64,000 nt of DNA from Phaeobacter sp. 22II1-1F12B (GCF_002210165.1 NZ_AQQP01000013.1:98233-162232), one strand, 5' to 3'. Positions 50,974 through 60,800 are shown, counted from the stretch's first letter. Numbers and translations: made by a program. The notes: a model not told the origin generated them from the letters alone.

Positions 50974-52893
50974 TTATACCTCCCTGACGGGAAGGCTTCT
51001 TTCGACCTTCCCTACTTCCCCGGTCTCGTAAGTCACCTGCGCGCTTACGTGGACCTCTTTTGAACCGTCGTAGAGCGCCGCGATCACGTCAGCATAGCGT
51101 TCCTGAACGACCTTGCGCCGCAGTTTTCGTGTCCGTGTGATTTCACCATCGTCCGGGTCGAATTCTTTCGGCAGACTGACAAAGCGTTGCAGGCGCAATG
51201 GCTCGGTGACGGCCTTGTTGACCCGTTGGAACGCCTCGCGAAGCAACGTCGCGACCTCTTCACGCTGAGAAAGATCGGCATATGACACGTAAGGTACGCC
51301 GTTCACTTCGGCCCAGTGCCCCACGGCCTCGAAATCCACGCAGACCATCGCCGTCAGTTCCTTCAGCCCGGCGCCAATCACGGCCGCATCCTTGATATAC
51401 GGGCTGAATTTCAACCGGTTCTCGATGTAGTTTGGAACGTAACGTTCACCGTCGGCGGTGTGCATGACCTCGGATACACGCCCAAGAACAACCAGGTGTC
51501 CGTCGTCCTCCAGATAGCCGGCATCACCTGTATGCAGCCACCCGCCGTCAAGGGCTTCGGCGGTCGCTTCGGGTTTGTTGAAGTACCCTTCAAACACGCT
51601 GTCCGAGCGCACCAGGATCTCACCGTCTTCGGCAATGCTGACCTCGACGCCAGGCGCGGGTTTGCCAACCGTATGAAGACGGACCTCGCCCGGAGCCTGA
51701 ATCGCGTTGATCGCGCTGTTCTCGGTCTGGCCGTAGAGCTGACGCAACTTGATCCCCAGGGCGCGGTAGAACACAAAGGTGTCTTCCCCGATCGCTTCAC
51801 CGCCGGTGAACGCATTCTTGAGGCGGCTCATCCCGAACTGGTCCTTGATCGGACCGAAAACAATCGCCTCGCCCAGAAGCCGGCCCAATGGCTCAAGAAC
51901 ACCGCCGCTTTTGCCATTCAGCTTGCGCGTTTCCGCCGCGATGGCCCGATCCATGAAAAAATGGTACAGCCATTTCTTTAAAGGGGTCGAATTTTCGATA
52001 CCAACCTGGATTGTCGTCAGCATCTGGTCCCAGCTTCTTGGCGCCGCCAGATAGAATGTCGGAGCGATCTCGCGCATGTCGCGCACGACCGTTTCCTGGC
52101 GCTCAGGCACATTCACGGTGAAACGCCAAAGGAGTGCCGCGGCAACGGTTATGGCGTAGTCTCCCACCCAGGCCATCGGCAAGTACGCGAGGATCTCCTC
52201 ATTTTCGCCGAAGGCACCCGCCGCATGTCCATTCCGAGCAGCAGCAAGAACGTTCTTCTGACTCAGTACGATGCCCTTCGGCGCGCCCGTCGTTCCGGAG
52301 GAGTGCAGAAAAATGGCCGGATCTTCCGGCTTCGCACGACTAAGCAGTTCCTCACTCAGGCCCGGGGTTTCGTTCAGATCGTGCTGACCAACTTCGATCA
52401 GGTGATCCCAGGACAACAGCCCTTCAACCTCGTAGAAGCCAAGACCGCGCGCTTCATCATAAATGATGTGGTCGATGCCCTCGGCGCCCGCGTCCTTCAG
52501 TTCCAGGATCTTGTCAACCTGTTCCTGATCTTCGGCGATGGCCGCGACGATTTCGACTTCGCCAAGAAAGTGCCGGAGTTCTTCGAGCGTCGCGCCGGGA
52601 TAGGCAGGCATTGCATAGGCACCCAGCAACGAAATAGCCAGCATTCCGCCATACAGCCGCGCCCGGTTGTCGCCCAGGATAAGCACCGCCTTGCCCGGTG
52701 TTACGCCGATTTTCTCAAGCCCGGCCGCGCAGGCCAGCACCTCTTCGGCGTATTCCGCCCATGTGGTTTCCTTCCAGATCCCACGCTCTTTTTCGCGAAG
52801 CGCGATTTCCGAACCGTGTTTCGAGGCGTTCCGCGCCAGAATTGCGCCGATCGTGTCGCCGCCCGAAGACTGTTTCTTCGTCAAATCAGTCAT
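50974..52893 (-). CDS. Acyl-CoA synthetase (AMP-binding, long-chain type)
   Basis: 639 aa. P-loop SSGTTGAPKG at 198-207, YGQTENSA adenylation motif, HTGDAGYLEDDGHLVVLGRV (A7/A8) and VPNYIENRLKFSPYIKDAAV towards the C-terminal domain. It makes acyl-CoA from an imported acid, ATP and CoA. Long-chain FadD15-like synthetases have this length. It is encoded inside the ABC operon, overlapping livG by 8 bp and abutting livH, so the acid may be converted to its CoA ester as it enters. The acyl chain it accepts cannot be read from the sequence. Confidence 0.93.
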   Translation of the reverse strand: MTDLTKKQSSGGDTIGAILARNASKHGSEIALREKERGIWKETTWAEYAEEVLACAAGLEKIGVTPGKAVLILGDNRARLYGGMLAISLLGAYAMPAYPGATLEELRHFLGEVEIVAAIAEDQEQVDKILELKDAGAEGIDHIIYDEARGLGFYEVEGLLSWDHLIEVGQHDLNETPGLSEELLSRAKPEDPAIFLHSSGTTGAPKGIVLSQKNVLAAARNGHAAGAFGENEEILAYLPMAWVGDYAITVAAALLWRFTVNVPERQETVVRDMREIAPTFYLAAPRSWDQMLTTIQVGIENSTPLKKWLYHFFMDRAIAAETRKLNGKSGGVLEPLGRLLGEAIVFGPIKDQFGMSRLKNAFTGGEAIGEDTFVFYRALGIKLRQLYGQTENSAINAIQAPGEVRLHTVGKPAPGVEVSIAEDGEILVRSDSVFEGYFNKPEATAEALDGGWLHTGDAGYLEDDGHLVVLGRVSEVMHTADGERYVPNYIENRLKFSPYIKDAAVIGAGLKELTAMVCVDFEAVGHWAEVNGVPYVSYADLSQREEVATLLREAFQRVNKAVTEPLRLQRFVSLPKEFDPDDGEITRTRKLRRKVVQERYADVIAALYDGSKEVHVSAQVTYETGEVGKVERSLPVREV

Positions 52894-53692
52894 GCGACCC
52901 TCCGATATATGCCTCGATGACCCGCGGGTCCTTCACAACCTCCTTGGGGATGCCACTGGCGATCATTTCACCATAATTCAGGGCCAGCATCCGATCACAA
53001 ATGCCGGTGATGACATCCATATGGTGTTCGATCAGCAGAACGCTGACGCCGCGTTCGGCACGGGCATCCAGAATGAAACGGGACATATACCCTTTCTCTT
53101 CCTGGTTCATGCCGGCCATCGGTTCATCGAGAATCAGCATCTGTGGCTCGGCCACCAATGCCCGCGCCAGCTCGACCCGTTTTTTCAACCCGATCGGAAG
53201 GCCATCGACCAACTCATGCCGGATGCTCTCGAGTTGTAGAAACTCGATCACCTCTTCGACGATCTTGCGGTTTTCGATTTCTTCACGCTGTGCTGCCCAC
53301 CAGTAAAGCGCGGTGCGCAGAACGCCCGGTTTCATGTGGATGTGCCGCCCCAGCAGGATGTTGTCCAGAACGCTCATCCCGTTGAACAAGGCAAGATTCT
53401 GGAACGTCCGGGCGACGCCGAGCTTGGCAACCTTGTGAGGTGCCGTACCCGTGATTTCCTTTCCTGCCAACCGCACAGTCCCCACATTCGGTGGGTAGAA
53501 CCCGGTAATTGCGTTCGTCAGTGTTGTCTTGCCGCTGCCGTTCGGGCCGACAAGTCCAAAGATTTCCCCCTGCCGAATGACGAGGTCCACACCGGTGACA
53601 GCGACGATGCCGCCGAACCGTCGCTCGACCCCGCTGCACTCCAGTATCGCCCCATCATCGGCTCCGATTGCTGTTTTAATCTTAGTCGTCAT
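52886..53692 (-). CDS. livG: Liv-type ABC transporter ATPase LivG
   Basis: 268 aa. Walker A GPNGSGKTT at 49-57; signature region GLPIGLKKRVELARALV, a variant without the LSGGQ core but usual for LivG (LPYGxQRRLE type); Walker B LILDEPMAGM. VLLIEHHMDVITGICDRMLA is the switch His region. It is separated from the synthetase, livH, livM, livF set only by overlaps, and is 37 bp after the SDR gene. It is the first transporter gene of the operon. Confidence 0.94.
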   Translation of the reverse strand: MTTKIKTAIGADDGAILECSGVERRFGGIVAVTGVDLVIRQGEIFGLVGPNGSGKTTLTNAITGFYPPNVGTVRLAGKEITGTAPHKVAKLGVARTFQNLALFNGMSVLDNILLGRHIHMKPGVLRTALYWWAAQREEIENRKIVEEVIEFLQLESIRHELVDGLPIGLKKRVELARALVAEPQMLILDEPMAGMNQEEKGYMSRFILDARAERGVSVLLIEHHMDVITGICDRMLALNYGEMIASGIPKEVVKDPRVIEAYIGGSHD

Positions 53693-53729
53693 CTAGATAT
53701 CATTGTCCCCCTAAGGTTCACGGCCAACA

Positions 53730-54584
53730 TCAGGTAATCCGGAAGTAGTCCGGCCGCCCCGTTGGCCATGGATCCCCCCACAATTGCTGCCCACCGTCGA
53801 TGTTCAGAACTTCTCCGGTTACGAATTTCCCTGAATTCGCCGCCATATAGACAACCCCTTCAGCGACATCCCATTCGTCCCCGGCGTGCCGCATCGGGTT
53901 GGAGTCCTGAAAGGTCGCAGAACCATCCGGAGGGTAGTTCCCGAAACCGTTGCTTTCGCAGCAACCCGGCGCCACGCAGTTCACTCGGATACCGTGCGGG
54001 GCCCACTCCACCGCAACCGACTTGGACAGGTAAACTACTCCTGCCCGGGCCGCACAGGTATGCGCGATGCCGGGCATGCCGCGCCAGATATCGGCCACGA
54101 TGTTGACGATGGAGCCCGATTGCTTGTTGGCAACCCAGTGGCGCGCCGTGGATTGCATCATCCACCACGTGCCGTTCAGGTTGGTGTCTATGACCGCATT
54201 CCAGCCCTTTGGACTAAACTCCAACGCTGCTTGCGGAAACTGACCCCCAGCATTGTTCACCAATACGTCAATCGCCCCGAACTCCTGGTTCGTCTTGGCG
54301 ACAAAATCCTCGACCTGCTCAGGCTCCCGGATGGTCATAGGCACAGCGAAAACTTCGCCCCCGAAACTTTCAAGGAACTCCTTGGCCAAAGCCAGTTTCT
54401 CTTCGTTGCGTCCATTGATCGCCAGATTGGCCCCGAGCCTTGCGAACAAGGTCGCAATTGCCAGCCCCAATCCGCCTCCGGCCCCGGTCACCACAACGAC
54501 TTTGCCGGTGAATAAACCGCTTGCGTAAACGGTTGCACGTTTTGATAGGTCCTCCCTCGAAGACCCAAACTGCGTCTTATTCAC
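53730..54584 (-). CDS. SDR-family enoyl-CoA reductase, PECR/DECR-like
   Basis: 284 aa from a GTG at 54584 preceded by GGAGGAGG at 5 nt; ATGs at 54605 and 54599 lie on top of that SD and are rejected. Cofactor motif TGAGGGLG at 33-40 and NNAGG at 110-114. In place of the YxxxK motif it has THR/CAAR: AHTCAARAGVVYLSKSVAVE, with Thr176 and Arg180. This AARAG(V) form is typical of peroxisomal trans-2-enoyl-CoA reductases (PECR) and related dienoyl-CoA reductases. It would reduce a double bond that blocks oxidation. It is the first gene of the long ABC operon, behind an operator. Confidence 0.85.
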   Translation of the reverse strand: MNKTQFGSSREDLSKRATVYASGLFTGKVVVVTGAGGGLGLAIATLFARLGANLAINGRNEEKLALAKEFLESFGGEVFAVPMTIREPEQVEDFVAKTNQEFGAIDVLVNNAGGQFPQAALEFSPKGWNAVIDTNLNGTWWMMQSTARHWVANKQSGSIVNIVADIWRGMPGIAHTCAARAGVVYLSKSVAVEWAPHGIRVNCVAPGCCESNGFGNYPPDGSATFQDSNPMRHAGDEWDVAEGVVYMAANSGKFVTGEVLNIDGGQQLWGDPWPTGRPDYFRIT

Positions 54585-54624
54585 GACGCCTCCTCCCATT
54601 CCCATTAGGGGCAGCTGCCAGTAA

Positions 54625-54640
54625 TCTAACGGGTGTTAGA
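54625..54640. promoter_or_regulatory. Operator TCTAAC-GGGT-GTTAGA, copy 4 of 5
   Basis: Perfect half-sites with a 4-bp spacer, 41 bp upstream of the SDR start and before the whole ABC transporter operon. Confidence 0.72.
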
Positions 54641-54688
54641 AAATTGGTCAAGACAACTTTTCCCACCAGCCCCGCCCGTTATCTCCGA

Positions 54689-55855
54689 TCAGTAAGACTT
54701 TGGAAGTCCAAGGGCTTTTTCTGCTATGAACGACAGAAGCATCTGCGGTGTCACCGGTACGATGCGGAACAGCAGAGCTTCACGTACCAGTCGCTCCACG
54801 TGATATTCCTTAGCATATCCGAATCCGCCAAACGTAATTTGCGCGGCTTCGGTCGCCTCGACCGCGGCGTCGGCGGCCAAAAGCTTGGCGGCGTTCGCCT
54901 CGACGCCGCAGGGTTCTCCCGCATCGTAGAGGGCTGCAGCGTGCATCACCATGAGATTGGCAGATTCCACTCGCGCCCAGGCTTTGGCGAGTGGATGCTG
55001 AACACCCTGATTTTGGCCGATCGGGCGGTCAAAAATCACACGTTCGTTTGCATAATGCGCCGCTCGCGCCAGTGCGTTGCGCGCAATACCGATGCATTCA
55101 CCGGCCACCAGGATGCGTTCGGGATTCAACCCGTGCAAAATTTGCCTAAAGCCTTTGCCCTCCTCCCCGATCAGGTCCTCAGCCGGAATCGGCAATCCAT
55201 CGATGAAGACTTCGTTCGAATCGACAGCCTTTCGACCCATCTTTTCGATCTCTCGCACGTCAACGAAATTTCGGTCGAGATCTGTATAGAACAGGCTCAG
55301 CCCTTCGGTCGGGCTGCTCACATCCTCTAGCCGCGTTGTTCTGGCCAGAAGCAACATCTTGTCCGCCACCTGCGCGGTAGAAATCCAGACTTTTTGTCCG
55401 TGCACGACATATCTGTCCCCCTGCCGCACCGCCATGGTCTTCAGCTTTGTGGTGTCTAACCCGGTCGTCGGTTCGGTTACGGCGAAACAGGCCTTTTCAT
55501 CGCCTGCTATTAGAGGGCCAAGCATACGCGCGCGCTGCTCATCGGTCCCAAACTTCACCACCGGGTTGAGCCCGAAAATGTTCATGTGGATGGCCGAGGC
55601 TCCGCTTGCGCCGGCCCCCGACTCGGCAATTGCTTGCATCATTATGGTCGCCTCGGTGATCCCCAGACCGGCGCCGCCGACAGCTTCTGGCATGGCGATA
55701 CCTAGCCAGCCGCCATCGGCCATTGCCCTGTGCAGATCATGGGGAAAACCACCGTTGCGATCCCGATCCAGCCAATAGTCGTCGTCGAACCCTGCGCAAA
55801 TCCGCAGAATCTGGTCGCGAATCTCTTGTTGGTCGGCGGTCAATCGCAATGTCAT
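54689..55855 (-). CDS. Acyl-CoA dehydrogenase
   Basis: 388 aa. CFAVTEPTTGLDTTKLKTMA is the FAD loop with G-L-D in place of G-S-D; VVHGQKVWISTAQVADKMLL is the beta-domain; AQITFGGFGYAKEYHVERLV and ALLFRIVPVTPQMLLSFIAE the C-terminus. Here the last loop has VPVTPQ where most ACADs have YEGT or YGGT, so the active-site acid may be elsewhere. Its start overlaps the upstream CaiB stop by 4 bp; the two are one unit ending before the operator at 54625. Confidence 0.9.
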   Translation of the reverse strand: MTLRLTADQQEIRDQILRICAGFDDDYWLDRDRNGGFPHDLHRAMADGGWLGIAMPEAVGGAGLGITEATIMMQAIAESGAGASGASAIHMNIFGLNPVVKFGTDEQRARMLGPLIAGDEKACFAVTEPTTGLDTTKLKTMAVRQGDRYVVHGQKVWISTAQVADKMLLLARTTRLEDVSSPTEGLSLFYTDLDRNFVDVREIEKMGRKAVDSNEVFIDGLPIPAEDLIGEEGKGFRQILHGLNPERILVAGECIGIARNALARAAHYANERVIFDRPIGQNQGVQHPLAKAWARVESANLMVMHAAALYDAGEPCGVEANAAKLLAADAAVEATEAAQITFGGFGYAKEYHVERLVREALLFRIVPVTPQMLLSFIAEKALGLPKSY

Positions 55856-57063
55856 AGCGCGCGCCCTCCCTCCAATCTTACGAGCCCAGCCTCACATAGG
55901 GCAGCGATCCGCTCATCGTTAAAACCAAGATCACGCAGAATGCTTTGGCTGTCTGCGCTAGGCGGTCGTCCCAGCCAACGAAGCTGACCGGGCGTCGCGC
56001 TGAGATGAGGGACCGGACCAATGACCTGGGTCTGTTCGCCGTCGACCGACACGATGTCCCCACGATGGCGTATCTGCTCGTTCGTCATGATCTCTTCGAC
56101 GCTCAACACACGCGAGGCAACCGCATCATGGCGGGCGAATACCGCTTCCACTTCCTTAGCCGTGTGCTGCGTGACGAAATCATTGATCGCGTCAAAGACC
56201 ACCGTCATGTGCCGCGACATCTCGCCCAATGTCGCGAACCGCGGGTCATCGGCGAGGGCATCGCCTCCGACCGCCCGCAACAGGCGCTGCGCGGTTTCCG
56301 CGCTCCCTGCCGAAACGCTCAGCCACACCCCATCGGACGTTCGGAACATCCCCCCCGGAGCAAAGTCCATCGGCTGGCGCAGCCCATTGCGTCGCGGCGA
56401 GAGGTTCGCGCCAGTCAATGCGGGAACAGGATAATCCATCAACCGAAGCAGGGCCTCGAATACTGCAATATCGACGACCTGACCGCGTACTATCCCCTTT
56501 TCGCGAGCAAATAGCGCGATCATGATTCCCAAAGCGCCCATTAGCCCTGTCGTGCTGTCAGCCGCCGGAAAGCCGGGGTGCATCGGCGGCCCGTCGGGAA
56601 AACCGGTCAGATGCGCTAATCCACTCATGGCCTCCGCAGCACGCCCAAACGCTGGCAGGTCGCGCATCGGACCGTCCTGTCCGTAACCTGAAACCCGCAA
56701 GACAACCAAGTCCGGGTTCCAATCGTGCAAGACGTCTGGCCCAACACCAGCACGTTCCAGCACACCCGGTCGGAAATTCTCGATCAGCACGTCGGCATCT
56801 TCGACCAACTTTCGCAGGATGTCCCGGCCCTCGTCGGACTTCCAGTCCAGACCTAGTGTTTTCTTGTTACGGCCCAAAGTCTTCCACCAGACGCCCACCC
56901 CATCCTCTGCCTTGGGTCCAAGGTCGCGCATCATATCCGTCCGGTTGGGGGCTTCGATCTTGATGACATCTGCACCAAAATCCGAGAGTAAAGCTGCCGC
57001 AAGTGGTCCGGCAATTACGTGACCAAGTTCTATAATCTTCAGTTGATCAAGGGGTCCAGACAT
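55852..57063 (-). CDS. CaiB/BaiF (class III) CoA-transferase
   Basis: 403 aa from the ATG at 57063 (MSGPLDQLKIIELGHVIAGP); the longer frame to 57132 runs through the operator at 57088-57103 and is rejected. ADVIKIEAPNRTDMMRDLGP and ADVLIENFRPGVLERAGVGP are the CoA-site and signature segments, and HPGFPAADSTTGLMGALG holds the expected catalytic Asp. It is first of the two-gene unit with the ACAD at 54689. The next sequence upstream is an IS66 remnant, so the catabolic island ends here. Confidence 0.9.
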   Translation of the reverse strand: MSGPLDQLKIIELGHVIAGPLAAALLSDFGADVIKIEAPNRTDMMRDLGPKAEDGVGVWWKTLGRNKKTLGLDWKSDEGRDILRKLVEDADVLIENFRPGVLERAGVGPDVLHDWNPDLVVLRVSGYGQDGPMRDLPAFGRAAEAMSGLAHLTGFPDGPPMHPGFPAADSTTGLMGALGIMIALFAREKGIVRGQVVDIAVFEALLRLMDYPVPALTGANLSPRRNGLRQPMDFAPGGMFRTSDGVWLSVSAGSAETAQRLLRAVGGDALADDPRFATLGEMSRHMTVVFDAINDFVTQHTAKEVEAVFARHDAVASRVLSVEEIMTNEQIRHRGDIVSVDGEQTQVIGPVPHLSATPGQLRWLGRPPSADSQSILRDLGFNDERIAALCEAGLVRLEGGRAL

Positions 57064-57087
57064 CTGCACTTTCGACTTTGCTAATTT

Positions 57088-57103
57088 TCTAATGGTTGTT
57101 CGA
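57088..57103. promoter_or_regulatory. Operator TCTAAT-GGTT-GTTCGA, copy 5 of 5 (imperfect)
   Basis: Two mismatches from the consensus half-sites (one per half), 25 bp upstream of the CaiB start. Position matches the other copies. Confidence 0.5.
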
Positions 57104-57186
57104 TTCCTAGCAAAGGCGAAGTCGGATCTCAAGATTCAAAGGTAATCACCTCCCCGAAAACGTAACCGCCCGGTTGTTACCATGGA

Positions 57187-57558
57187 TCAGTTCATTGGCG
57201 TCCAGTTCCATGGAAGCGGTTCGTTGAGCGGGTTGGTCATGTGATTGTGGATGCGGTCGAGGATTTCGGCCAGCCAGGCTTGCCGATCGAGGCCGTTCAT
57301 CTTGGCTGTCTCGACAAGGGACATCGCCCGGGACAGCGTTTCGCCACCGCTGTCGGAGCCTGCAAAAAGCCAGTTTTTTCGCCCGATGCTGATCGGGCGC
57401 ATGACGCGCTCGGCGGTGTTGTCGTCGATGCCGACGCGGCCATCTCCAAGGAAGAGCTCGAATGACGGCCAGCAGCTGAGACCATAGCGGAAGGCCTTCG
57501 CGAGATCGCCCTTGCCGGGAATGCGTAGCAGTTGGGCCTCGGTCCATGCCTTGAAGGC
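57187..57558 (-). pseudogene. IS66-family transposase remnant (C-terminal end)
   Basis: About 123 codons of an IS66 TnpC C-terminus: RIPGKGDLAKAFRYGLS, GDGRVGIDDNTAERVMRPIS, GRKNWLFAGSDSGGETLSRA and LPWNWTP just before the stop. The frame is closed upstream by a TAG at 57559-57561 and no N-terminal part exists, so this is a deletion remnant. A short inverted-repeat-like end (GTAACC...GGTTGTTAC, near 57160-57180) may be the IS terminus. It separates the catabolic island from the efflux genes. Confidence 0.85.
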
Positions 57559-57565
57559 CTAGACC

Positions 57566-57799
57566 ATGGAGCGGGAGTGCGCCTGGCCTGCTGCCAGCCG
57601 CAGTTCCGCTGTATTTCGTGCCCTCACGAATTATGGCCAGCCGTGCGTTCTTTTAGGCCTGCGGGACGAAGCGCTCGTCTTTGGCGGCACCGAAGTGGCT
57701 CCGACATTCGGCGGTTTTCCCGAAGGCGCGCTTGAGGCGGCGGAATATGCCTACACCGTCCTTAAGATGGGTCGAGGGCGCTCAGAGAAGCGCTTATGA
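57566..57799 (+). pseudogene. Probable flavin amine oxidase C-terminal fragment
   Basis: An open frame of 77 codons ends with LVFGGTEVAPTFGGFPEGAL and EAAEYA, close to the FAD-binding end of monoamine-oxidase-type enzymes (usual form: F-A-G-T-E...GYxEGAxxxGExAA). The rest of such an enzyme (about 400 residues) is missing, and the 5' part runs into the IS66 remnant. It is most likely a gene cut by the insertion. The family call rests on one motif. Confidence 0.4.
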
Positions 57800-57811
57800 C
57801 TGCATCTGCGT

Positions 57812-60800
57812 TCAGGCTGTCGCTGGGGAACCTGAAGGAGCGTTTTCTTTTTTGGGCGGCTTGATCCGGAAGAACAGTGCATAAAATACCGGAACCGCGA
57901 CCAGCGTCAGGATCGAGGCGAACGCGAGGCCACCCATGATCGTCACGGCCATCGATGCGAAGAAGGCGTCTGGTAAGAGCGGAATCATACCGAAAATCGT
58001 TGTGCCCGCAGCCAGCACGACGGGCCTCAAACGGCTGACCGAGCCATCGATCACCGCCTGATAGTCCTCGACACCTTCGGCGCGTTGCTGATCGATTTCT
58101 TCCACCAGCACAATGGCATTCTTCATCAGCATCCCGGAAAGGGACAAGAAGCCGAGAAGCGCCGTGAACGTGAACGGGAGCCCCGTGAACAGCAGACCGA
58201 GAACCATGCCTGTGACCGACATTGGTACGACGAGCCACAATATCAGCGGCTGGCGCACCTTGTTGAACATCAGGATCGAGATCGTCAGCATCACGATGAG
58301 GCTGATCGGAAGCTGCTTGCCGAGACTTTCATTGGCCATCTGCTGGCTTTCGTATTCGCCACCCCACTCCATCGAATAGCCGTCGGGGAGCCGCATCGCT
58401 TCGATGTCGTCGCGCACGCTGTTGAAGGCTTCGTTCGCAGTCAGATCCGGTCGCGCACCGCCGAGGACCGTTATCGTACGCTCACGGTCGCGGCGGTGGA
58501 TAAGGGCCTCGACGAGGCGGGGCTCAAAGCCGGAGACGAGGTTGGCCATCGGCACGTAATCATTTGCACCCGGCGACCAGACGGAGAGATCGCGCAAACG
58601 ATCCAGCCCGTCGCGCTCGACCTCGGGAAGCCGCAGATACATCGGGATTTCGGCATCGCCTTCGCGCAGGGTGCCGACCCGCAGGCCCGAGGTGCCGTAT
58701 TGCACGGTGTCGGCGATCGAAGCGCGAGTCGAACCGGCCAACCGCATGCGAGCCTCGTCGACGATGGGTTCGACGAGAATTTCGCGCTGCCGCCAGTCTG
58801 TGCGCGAGTTTGTGATCGTGCCGGCCTCGTCGAAGATCGCAAGCGCGTTATCCGATAGCTGCCGAAGGACCACCGGATCGGGTCCGGAAAATCGCACGGC
58901 GACATCGGCCCCGGCAGGAGGACCGAAGACGATCTCCTCGACGCGGATAAGAGCATTGGAGAATTGCGCCGGCAGTTCGCGATTGAGACGCGCCGCAACA
59001 TCGGGGATGAGTGTGGCATCGGTCGCACGCACGATCAGCTGACCGTAGCTCGCATCGGCCTGCTCAGGGTTGTAGGTCAGCATGAAGCGGCTGGCCCCTC
59101 GCCCGACCAGTGTTGTCACGTCCGTCACGATCTCCTCGCCTAAGAGGATCGCCTCCAGCCGAGCGATTTCTTCATTCGTGACTCGAATGTCCGTGCCTTG
59201 CGGCATCTGGAATTCGACGTAGAATATCGGGGTGTTCGACGCCGGAAAAAAAGCCTGTTTGACCTGACCAAAGGCCATGACCGACCAGACCGTGATTCCG
59301 ACGATCGTCAGGACGACGAGCACGCGGGCGCGCAGCGCCAGCCAGAGGAAACCGCGATAGGCCGAATAGATGAAGCCGCGATAGGGGTCCTTGGAGGTGT
59401 CTTTCGGTGCCTTCAGAAGGAGCTTACCCAAATAGGGCGTGACGGTCACGGCGAGTATCCAGCTCATCAGCAGCGAAATCGCGATGACCGCGAAAAGCGA
59501 GAACAGGAACTCGCCGGTGGCATCTGGCGACAGTCCAATTCCAGAGAACGCCATGATCCCGATCACGGTGGCCCCGAGCAGGGGAAACGCTGTCGCGGTC
59601 TCGGTATCGGCGGCGGCGTCTTCGGCGGACTTGCCCCGCGCCATGCCGATCAGCATGCCTTCGGCGATCACGATAGCGTTGTCGACCAGCATACCCATGG
59701 CGATGATCAGCGCCCCGAGACTGATCCGTTCCATCTCGATGCCGAAGACAGACATGAAAAACAGCGTGGAAAACACCGTTAGGCCCAGCGTGGCACCCAC
59801 GACCAAACCCGCGCGCCAACCCATGGTCAGCATCAGCGCCCCGATGACGATGGCCACGGATTGACCGAGGCCGACGAGAAAGCTCGAGACCGCTTCGTCG
59901 ACGACCTTATGCTGTTCATAGATTGGTACGATCTCGACGCCGTCCGGCAATTCGGTCTTCAGCTGGTCCAGCCGTGCCTCGACCGATCTGCCGACCTCGA
60001 CAACGTTACGGTCCACGAGCGCCGAGACCCCGAGGGTGAAGGCCCGCGTGCCATTGTGACGCACGATCTGGCTCGGCCGCTCCGTCTCCTCTCGGACCAC
60101 GCGGGCAATGTCGTAGAGCGCAATCTGCCCGACCTCTCCGGGGGCGCCGAGCCGCAGCGCCTCTATGCCCTCGACGCTGACAAAACCCGGCGGAACGGAC
60201 ACACCTAGCCGAGAAAGCCCCTCGCTGATCTCGCCGTTGGAGAAAACCTGGTTCTCGTCAGCGATGATACCGAGGATCTGGTCAGGCGGCAGACCCAGTT
60301 CGGTCAGTCGCGCCGAAGGGATCGAAATGATGATCTCCTCTTCAGCCAGTCCCCGAACCTCGATCTTGGCCACCCCGTCGACGGTGACAAGTCCGCGACG
60401 CAATTTGGTCGCGAGGTCTCGCTGTTCCGTGGCGCTCAACCCATCGGCCGTCACGGCATAGAACATGCCGTAGACGTCGCCGAAATCGTCATTGATAATC
60501 GGAGACTGCGCACCGGAGGGAAGCTCTCCTTCGATGTCGCGGATACGGCGGCGCATCTCGTCCCAGACCTGCGGGATCTCGTCGGGCCCATAGGTCATCT
60601 CGATCTCGACCGTGATCTGGGCCATGCCCGGCATGGATTTCGATTCCACCCGGTCGAGCTGCTTCATCTGTTGGAGTGCGCTTTCCACGACATCGGTGAC
60701 TTCCTCTTCCACCTCCATCGCCGTCGCGCCCGGATAGGGCACGAAAACGAGCGCCGTCTTGAGCGTGAAACTCGGGTCTTCGAGGCGTCCGACCGTGTTC

